Shown here: piece by piece, positions 56,947 to 64,000 of the stretch
Numbering within the stretch: the first letter of the stretch is position 1
Layout: the number at the start of each line of letters is the position of its first letter
Source: Pseudofabraea citricarpa
Lineage: Eukaryota > Ascomycota > Leotiomycetes > Helotiales > Dermateaceae
NCBI GenBank assembly: GCA_029641185.1
Contig: JAPWGK010000006.1
Span: forward strand, 992,001-1,056,000
Length of the DNA stretch: 64,000 bases
Direction: 5' to 3'
Made by a program: the position numbers and the translations under genes
The notes under the pieces: generated by a model
What the model was told of the DNA's origin: nothing
Seen by the model: the letters and a program-made list of their open reading frames with translations, nothing else
The model's database searches: none

Positions 56947-57750
56947 GAGGTAGAAACTGGCAACAAGCTTATCACATATGATACATATGTTGGAATTGAG
57001 GGTGAAACATGGACATCCCAAATGTTAGAGACGGTCGGTTGATGGGAATCTGGAGTTATGTAGTGTAGAGATTGTTGACGGGTATTACTTGCTCTATAAG
57101 TAATCAAGCAGTAATATGTTGTGTCGTTCATCAGAGCTATTTTTGATTGCCTATTACCTGTTTTAATCTTGGTGGTCTGAATCTCTGTCTTGTATGCCAT
57201 ACGCAGTGAACAAGCCAAAACAAGTAATACATTTCTATAACCTCAAATGATTAAGCCTACCTCTCAAAAACAATCGAATCAGAATTGATTTTAATTTTAA
57301 TTTTCGTACTGATAGTAAGTCTCAAGTCCTATGATAACCAATTGTATGTTTACGTCATGTATAACCATTATAATAACCAAGGCCAACCCCAACCATCAGA
57401 ACAGTCACTCAAAGAAAGCCCAGACACAATCTGGGACCAAAGGATAAACTCATACTATCATATAAGGCCTCGATATCCAAGTCCGTGCTGACACTGTTTG
57501 CGGCTGCAAATCTCTTTCAAGTATGTGAGTAGACAAAGGCGAACTTCGTTGATCATCCCCATATTTCGTTGTTTTCATCCTTAATATTAGTACCGCATTC
57601 CTCTATTCTGATGAGCCATACTGTTTAATACAGATATCACGCAGACTCTTGAATCTTACCTTTCACCAGCTGCCACGACAGACAGACAGACAGACGAGAA
57701 CCCATAATTTCAACACCCAAACGAGCGATACACCAACGTGCGACAAAAAT
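56947..57750. other. intergenic
   Basis: Spacer between two related membrane-protein genes, AT-rich, with a short CAGA repeat (gacagacagacagacagac) near 57678. No supported gene. Confidence 0.5.
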
Positions 57751-58293
57751 ATGAATTGGAGCTTCTTCCATTGGCCCCCGACTTGGCTTGAGATTATAGA
57801 GGGGGCTATTTTCCTAATAAACTGGATCGACATCACGCTTGTCGTCTGCGGTACAGCGGGCCTGAACAGCTATGTCGCCGCGGCTGTCGGATGGCTTATT
57901 GGCCTTGGCGGCAGCATTTCTGTATATCAATTAACCAGAGGATATCGAGATGACATCGCAAGGTTTTATCACTATGTTGGCATTTTGAACTCGTTCTGTG
58001 GGGATCAGTACAAAAAGCATCGGTGTGATCGTTTTTACCCACACCTACCCTCGGCGTGTGAGGATCTCACCACATGCCCGCAAGTTGCTGTTAGGGAGAG
58101 GCACTGGGATCACGAAATCACTCTTCTCATCGCTAGCGTGGGGGCATCTACAATACTCGCTTTCGTACTCGGCGGGTTTGTCAATCAGTTTGGTTCATGG
58201 TACAAGGAGGCTGGTGATCTAGATCCACTTCCACCTAACATTCTCCTTTCACGACAAACTCGAGAAAGTCCATGGTTAAAGATGGCGAGGTAG
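57751..58293 (+). CDS. three-TM Cys-loop membrane protein, member 2
   Basis: A single exon of 180 residues from ATG 57751 (aaatATGaa). The short aromatic N-terminus (MNWSFFHWPP) leads to helix 1 (about 15-36) and helix 2 (about 40-60). A loop follows with cysteines at 83, 92, 103 and 109 (C-x8-C-x10-C-x5-C), with several Tyr, Arg and His residues. Helix 3 spans about 122-146, then a hydrophilic tail of some 35 residues. Sequence identity to the neighbours is low apart from the cysteine spacing and the three-helix layout, and the loop/helix distances are very similar. The family is not recognised. The tail is not acidic here, so the tail is not part of the shared core. Confidence 0.75.
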   Translation: MNWSFFHWPPTWLEIIEGAIFLINWIDITLVVCGTAGLNSYVAAAVGWLIGLGGSISVYQLTRGYRDDIARFYHYVGILNSFCGDQYKKHRCDRFYPHLPSACEDLTTCPQVAVRERHWDHEITLLIASVGASTILAFVLGGFVNQFGSWYKEAGDLDPLPPNILLSRQTRESPWLKMAR

Positions 58294-58910
58294 ATGGATA
58301 GGAGGATCCTAAACAAAGCAAGGATGGAGAGAGAGAAAATTACTAGCTCTGATAAACTATGTATGTCTATTCATCACGAGGCAGCAGTGACTGGGAAAGG
58401 GGACCTTTGTTTAAAGTCATTCTATATTTGAAAGGCAGAAATATCAAAGCGCTAGAAAAGTTCCAACTAATTCTAAACAAACAATCGTCTTTTTTTGTTG
58501 CAAGAATTTGAAGTCATGTTGCACCTTGCATGACCTTTTCAAAGCTTGCTTAATGAGACAACGTTGACCAGCTCCGGAGAAGCACCACATCACCCAAAGC
58601 AGGAATGAGACACTTAGTTGCGTAGGGATGAATGTAATTTCTATCCATCTTTCAATTTCTTGAAGCAAGAACTGTGCAGGTAACAAAAACTTGAACTGCA
58701 TGCGGATGAAATCTTTCTTTGTTCTCCTACGCCAAAAGCGACCCCTTCCCCCTTGTCCTGAGAAATGTCACAAGACTGTTATATCGTCCTCATTCTGCAC
58801 AAACAGTACACATTCATACAGTTAAGTTCAACTTATCTTCACAGTTGTCAGACTTCAACCATAATAATACCCACTAAGCATAGAGGGAAACATCTCAACA
58901 CCAAGAAATC
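58294..58910. other. intergenic
   Basis: Spacer between the second and third membrane-protein genes. A minus frame at 58444-58701 has no domain and no splice partners. No repeat seen. Confidence 0.5.
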
Positions 58911-59831
58911 ATGGCCGAACCTCGGGATCTCGCCTTCTTCATTATGACCTGGTATGCCTTCACTAGGATTATGGTAGACAGACAACGATTTAACACACGA
59001 TTCGGATGGCGAGTTGCTCCCTTCATCAGCTTTGCTGCCAGTGTGTGGATCCAGTCAGCAAAACTGTATAGCCGACAAGAGTACTATAGACCTACTTTAA
59101 AGGAAGTCGAAACTTTAGTGAAGAACTGCGAGAAAATCTATCGCCAGAATAAATGTGAGATTTTGCTGGCGAGTCAAGGAGGTCAAATCTGCCAGGATCT
59201 CATCTTATGCCCTATTCTCAACACGGGCTATTTCATATTAAACATGGAATGGCTTGTGGACTGGGAATACTTTGCGAAAGGTGTCATCTTGGCCTTGTTG
59301 GCTCGTCAAGTGCTCAACCTTTCTTGGGATTGGATTTTGGACCGAAGCGACGGGCTCCGGAGGCAAAACGTGCAGATATTGGAAAACGCACAAAGGAGAA
59401 TGGGACCGACGGAATTCGAAAAGCAGGTCGTTAGCCCGCTGCCGGAACACGAGGCATTCATTACCTTCAAAGGATTGTTGGGGCCACCGCGTAGCACGCC
59501 TTCCCTCGCAAGCGCTCTGTACAACCAGGACAATGACGGGCATATATCGCCAAGATCAGCGAAGCAATTTAGAGATAAGCAGCTCAATAGATGGTCAATC
59601 CACACCCTTGATAGTCCCGACCGTGCAGAATTTCAACAGGGAGGCCCAGAAAACAAGGAAACGCCTGAAACTCCCTCAAGTGAAAGTGTGATTTCTTCAA
59701 AGAACGAGAGAGAAGAGATAGAGAATTTCCTGCAGGAGCAAACACAAATTAGGGATGCGCACCAACCTCCCCAAAATACTCTGGGTAGAAGGCAAGCTTT
59801 TGTGAGGGATGAGGATGAAGAAGCTATTTAA
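58911..59831 (+). CDS. three-TM Cys-loop membrane protein, member 3, long tail
   Basis: A single exon of 306 residues from ATG 58911 (aatcATGgcc). An N-terminal hydrophobic stretch (about 7-20) and a helix at about 35-52 precede a loop with cysteines at 73, 82, 94 and 100 (C-x8-C-x11-C-x5-C). A further hydrophobic region spans about 115-143. Unlike its neighbours it carries a 160-residue hydrophilic tail, probably cytosolic, with basic, Ser/Pro-rich and Glu-rich parts (SKNEREEIENFLQEQTQIRD), and it ends DEDEEAI. The family is not recognised. It is the most elaborate of the three and could be the ancestral form, with members 1 and 2 shortened, or the tail could be a later gain. Confidence 0.75.
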   Translation: MAEPRDLAFFIMTWYAFTRIMVDRQRFNTRFGWRVAPFISFAASVWIQSAKLYSRQEYYRPTLKEVETLVKNCEKIYRQNKCEILLASQGGQICQDLILCPILNTGYFILNMEWLVDWEYFAKGVILALLARQVLNLSWDWILDRSDGLRRQNVQILENAQRRMGPTEFEKQVVSPLPEHEAFITFKGLLGPPRSTPSLASALYNQDNDGHISPRSAKQFRDKQLNRWSIHTLDSPDRAEFQQGGPENKETPETPSSESVISSKNEREEIENFLQEQTQIRDAHQPPQNTLGRRQAFVRDEDEEAI

Positions 59832-60053
59832 GCAGATAGTTCTTGGTAGGAAGCCTAAAATATTCTGAGAGAGAAGGGTTAAGATTAATCTTATTTGAGG
59901 TATTTTAGAAGATCTGATATCAAGACGATAGAGAAAATGCACTATTCTAGTGATGTTAGATTTCTACATTTGACAACATAGTAAAGTAGAGTATTTCAAT
60001 GTTATATTCTCCTTAAACTTTTGATGTTTCAATAACTGGCATTGTGACCCACA

Positions 60054-61732
60054 TCAATCCCTATCAAAAGGTCTTGAATGTTCCGGCAAGCTAATCTTAA
60101 ATACCAGCGCCTGATTATCTAGAGAGTATCCACTTCCGTCGGAATATTTGAAAGCGCCACCATTGGCATATCCGTCCTGAGTGATAAAGTCATTATCACT
60201 GAGACTAAAAACAAACCATTCATCGTCATCACCAATTTTCCCATCTACCGGGACGATCCCGATGCTCTCCCACTTCTCATTCAATAAGCCGGCATCCTGC
60301 TCTCCGCCATTATGTACGCCGAAACGGTTCAGTTGAGAATTGACATTGAAGTCAATAAAGGAGCAGTAAGTGGCAGGCGTGATACCTGTCTTGAGAACAC
60401 CGAGCTCTGAGGCAATAGAACAATTACTGCAATCATAAATATTGCTTTTGACATCAGTTGCATTACTGATGTCGAAGACATCAATGTGTCGATATGATGA
60501 TAACGTGTTCTCGGCACCATGACCGGAATTAGAGTCTCGCGAGAGTACGAAGAATTGACCGTTCTGAATATGGAAGATCTCAGACTGTGCAGCTGCTTTT
60601 GGGTTTTTGGAAGGTTTGGCTGTTGGATCGTTGTAGAGAGGAAGAGGAACGACGAATTCTCTAGCATACCTCGGTGCTGTTGGGACTGTGATGTCGTACT
60701 TGAGCAAGCGAGTATATCGTTGAGTCTGCGATTCGAGGCCACCATCTTGATTCGTTGCAGCTTGGAGAAGTGCATATAAAACTTTACCATCACCACTGAC
60801 AGTCAATGCTTCAAAACCATGGTTATTGTTCCGCCCAGTGGGATTATCGGCTGGGATCACGTCGTCGCCATCCCCTCCTTCATAGTAAGTTGGCGAATCA
60901 GCCGAGAATGAGTCTGTACCATTTCTGAGAGGAATAATGGCTGCAGGCGGCCTGATTGCTGCAAGCATAATTCCGTCCGCACTGAAGCGATATATGTATG
61001 GCCCGTATTCGTCGGAAACTGTTTTAATAACTTTAGCGATTATGGTAAGTATGAAAGTCAAACAAACTTACTCCAGAAAGTGCCATCGGCATTTAAGACA
61101 ATGCCTTCAGCATCAAGAGCAATTCTTTTACCACCAGGGCCGGGACCACCAAAGCCATCGCCTTCATAAGTTGCAGCCGGTAGATGAGGAAAGCCAGGGT
61201 ATGTGAGATACCCACTGCCGTCAGCATCTAAGCCTGTACAAGCCGTTCCATCAGGCCCATAAAGGCGAATAGTCTCTTTATAAAAGAAGAAGAGATTATC
61301 TCCTGACGGATTCTGAATTGTTGCATTAGGCTGTGGGGTGAATAGAATGTCGAACTTGTGGGTCCTCGGTTGGAAATTGAGAGTTCCTTCAGTGTTCCTA
61401 TCAGCTGTTGTTAGCTCACTTGAATTTAAGAGTGAAGATTGTACTCACCACCCTCGATCTGGTAGAGTCCAAATTACCCCCGTATAGCTGCCATTATCGA
61501 GCTTCTTCCACTGGGATCTATCTAAGGCAAGACCACTACCAAGGCCACCAAGGGTGTCGCCAAATTTATCACGTGCGGTTCCAGTCAAGGCACCATACCC
61601 AGCGAGCTCTTGGTAGGTATAAGTCTTGCCATTACAAGTAGTCTGGTTGACAAAAGTCTGGTTTACTGAAGGACCATAGGCCAAGGCTGTTGCAGCCAGA
61701 CTAGCAAGACTTGCTGCTATAGAAAACATCAT
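60054..61732 (-). CDS. secreted esterase-like phytase-domain protein
   Basis: Three exons (61732..61449, 61397..61072, 61018..60054) give 524 residues. A signal peptide (MMFSIAASLASLAATALA) is followed by a beta-propeller-like protein matching the 'esterase-like activity of phytase' family. Motifs include GLGSGLALDRSQW, LPDRGWNTEG, DAEGIVLNADGTFWISDEYG and NNHGFEALTVSGDGK. Late motifs are SRDSNSGHG and FVFSLSDNDFITQDG. Acidic loops suggest calcium binding. It is probably a secreted phosphatase/esterase acting on phytate or related esters, but the substrate is not proven for most members. Both introns are needed to rebuild the LPDRGWN and TFWISDEYG motifs. It converges with the third Cys-loop gene. 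Confidence 0.92.
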
Positions 61733-62763
61733 CTTGGGCAAATGACAAGAAGGCAAATATCACTTTGAGACTGATGTTTAGGAGACGTAAAGTTTCTTTT
61801 GTACCTTGGAGCAATCACGGCGATCTGTTTGCCCAGCACTTACTCCAGTACATGCAGCTTCCTGGAACATGCAATATTGAATCTGGGCCAATCGCTGCAC
61901 ATTGTGCCTGGAAGCACAGAGCCTGATACAGCATTTATCCAAGCTGTTGTCTTAGTACACCTTCTTGTAGAAAGACTTCCTTGTGGCGACATCCGATGGT
62001 CAAGGTAGAGAACAGGTGTTTCTCCAATCACAAGTGCATTCCGGCTGCTGCAAATATTGGCTACATGCGCACGTTGTGCTAGTGTTGATGATGATTCGTT
62101 AGATCACTAATGAGTTCAGCACTGCTGAGCCACACCATCCGGACTTCTTGGCGAATGAGGAAAGTCGGCACACGAGTCTTCCCAAGTGCCTACAGCCTAC
62201 TTTCCCGAGCTACCTCCTATAGGTACTTTACTTCAATCTCTCAGAGCACTTTCACTACAATGCAGGACAGAAGATCTGCTTTTACTATGTTTTATTGGAT
62301 TGTGTGTAGTACTGTCCCCAACTACCTATATCATAACCCATTTTCGTTTCTCATGTCTCTGTATGCTTCCACCGTGGTTGTATCCCGTGCATCCATACGC
62401 TGAAAGAAAGGTATCAAGAAGAATGAGTCTTCAGCAGATGCTAAGTGTTCTGTCTTGCGATATGACGAGAGAAGTATTCTAGACAGAAAACACTTTTAAA
62501 ACACACACTATAAACCTGATAATTGCAAAGAACTCCCCCAACTAAGAGACTATTGTTCTTTATGAACGTGATATCATCGGGAAAAAGGAGAAAGTGCCCA
62601 CTATCCAGAGGGAAACTGCAGTATAGTGTCTGCATGTCGTAGAGCCAACTCAGAGGCCATACATGTCCCAGCCATCAAAAGCCGCATTCGGAGGACCATA
62701 TTTTTTGGCAGAGACATCCTCATTCTCGACTTCCGCATGGTCGATCCTTAGCTCTTCCTCAAG
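61733..62763. other. intergenic
   Basis: Promoter of the phytase-like gene and 3' flank of the exportin gene. Frames here have no domain and no splice support. Confidence 0.5.
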
Positions 62764-64000
62764 TCACAATTCATCGTCATCCTCTGCAATCTCAGAAGGC
62801 TTGAGGAGACCACTAATCTTAGACAATCGTTCGCGCTCTGCTGCCTTGGCGTCTTTCTCCTGTTGCTCCTTCTCATCGGCATAGAGCTCTGTATTGTCTC
62901 CTGAGAACTCCTTCAATTGAATGAGGAAGTCACGGAGATTGAGCTTGAACTTATCAACATGATTGTTCAACTCAAACAGGCCCTGGACAAAGCCCTTGAT
63001 TTGTGCGCTAACGGCGAGTTAGTGACGCGATGAAAATATAGGATTAATGGTACTTACGGTTGAAGATTAGGGAAAGCAGTGTGCAACAAATTTGCAACAA
63101 AAGTACCCAGAAATTCTTTATTGCTCGTTCCAGCAGGTGCTTGTTCCGAATTGTAGATGGGGCCTTGGATTTTAGGTGCAGTCCCATCAGCGGGTTGGAC
63201 GAAGTAGAACAGTTTGGATAAGAGTAGAGCTTGTGATTTGAAACCAGCCTTGTGGTCCGTGTCGGTGAGCACAAAGAAGACATCCTGAAGGATTGGGACA
63301 AAGAATTGTTGGAAGAAGGCGTTGGACGTGCCGGCGTCGGTTTCGGCGATATTAGAAACCAGCTCAATGCACATGTTCAATCCGGCATACTCGACTTCAC
63401 GATTGTCATGCTTGCTTGCCCACATACATGAGTCGATAACAAACTTAAATTGTCGGTTGTCCAACTTGAGAAGGGCTATGCAAAAGTTAGCAGAGAAAAC
63501 TAAAAGTGGGTTTATGGTACGAACCAGGGAAACAGTGGAGGTTGATAGCACGGAGAAGAGTGAAAAATTCTACTCTGTGCTCGGGGAATTCTGAAAAGTC
63601 CTTGTTGATCATCTCAAGAGTGCATTCAAAGACGTTCTGCATGATGGTTGGTACTTGATCCTCCATGAGGCCCTATTTATTGGTCAGTGAAACTCCCATA
63701 GACTCAGATAGCAAACAAATTTAGTATTGGAAGAAAAAGGGGATGCACCAAGGTGTATTTTGAGCGGTAGGGGGTCCAACGTACTGAAAGCTTGGTAATG
63801 ATTGTTGACATGACCTTAAGAACTTCGGCATCTCTGGCATTAGGGACATTGCGGTTGTAATCAACCAAGACTGCATCAAGAAGTGCAGGAACAATGTTGG
63901 TTCGAACCATCTCAAGGTCGTCAGCTCTCTCAACGTAAGTCTCAATGAGCTTCAATATCTCTTTCTTGATTGTTCGCAGTCCTCGGACCTTGGGCATCTT
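62764..64000 (-). CDS. crm1: exportin-1/CRM1, C-terminal part, 5' end beyond window
   Basis: Four visible exons (>64000..63785, 63672..63525, 63475..63058, 63007..62764) cover the last ~340 residues of exportin-1, a protein of about 1,070 residues. The upstream part lies beyond the right edge. The sequence follows CRM1 closely: [59 protein letters not shown] and [20 protein letters not shown]. Further on is [20 protein letters not shown]. The acidic C-terminal end ([10 protein letters not shown]) is the tail that modulates cargo affinity. CRM1 exports leucine-rich-NES cargo from the nucleus with Ran-GTP. All introns keep phase. The NES groove and its leptomycin-reactive cysteine position are not in the window. 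Confidence 0.96.

Noticed and set aside
1..64000. CRISPR array, tRNA or rRNA genes
   Set aside because: No regularly spaced identical repeats and no cloverleaf or rRNA-like sequence was recognised on reading both strands; a tRNAscan run would be needed to be certain.

Overview
The window is nuclear DNA of a filamentous ascomycete (Pezizomycotina). The genes have many short introns (mostly 45-75 bp) with GTNNGT donors and CTAAC/CTGAC-like branch sites. The content includes AA9 and GH6 cellulases, a HeLo-NACHT gene, SOM1, CPC-2/RACK1 and TFB5. The degree of conservation and moderate GC suggest a plant-associated Leotiomycete, but that rank is inference. Exon borders were worked out by reading splice sites and checking phase by hand; every multi-exon model given below closes in frame.

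Layout. 1-5085 (+) is the 3' part of an LAA1/HEATR5-type HEAT protein. A small PPPY-bearing membrane protein follows (5824-6453, -). RFC1 (-) and mitochondrial uL16m (+) diverge at 10.6-10.9 kb. A dead SRPK-like kinase lies near 12.5-13.0 kb. A three-exon TFB5 (-) diverges from a second PPPY membrane protein (+). An aldo-keto reductase with a GC-AG intron follows (-), then a truncated, stop-interrupted HeLo-NACHT gene (17.6-19.0 kb, -). At 21.3-23.2 kb is a protein with ten CCHC zinc knuckles. At 24.9-27.0 kb is an MFS sugar transporter with an 8-nt microexon. Next come an SRAP/HMCES protein (27.8-29.2 kb), a secreted GDPD-type phosphodiesterase (30.6-31.9 kb), and a large isochorismatase + AlkB + GST fusion (32.6-35.8 kb, -).

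35.8-40.7 kb is mostly non-coding, with G-quadruplex motifs, short tandem repeats and what looks like a decayed membrane-protein gene. Dense housekeeping genes follow: dienoyl-CoA isomerase, a RecA-like protein divergent from SOM1 with only 26 bp between start codons, TAF8 divergent from COX9, and CPC-2/RACK1. 49-56 kb is a small cellulolytic group: two AA9 LPMOs (-) and a GH6 cellobiohydrolase II with CBM1 (+). At 56.4-59.8 kb are three tandem intronless membrane proteins that I cannot assign to a family but that share one cysteine spacing (C-x8-C-x10-13-C-x5-C) between transmembrane segments. The window ends with a secreted phytase-esterase-like protein (-) and the 3' part of exportin CRM1/XPO1 (-).

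How they work together. Most genes are independent units arranged in divergent pairs with short shared promoters. Two sets look functionally linked. The AA9/AA9/GH6 group would attack crystalline cellulose together, with one GGCTAAA site midway in the shared AA9-GH6 promoter. The three Cys-loop membrane proteins look like a local tandem expansion and are the best candidate here for an undescribed family.
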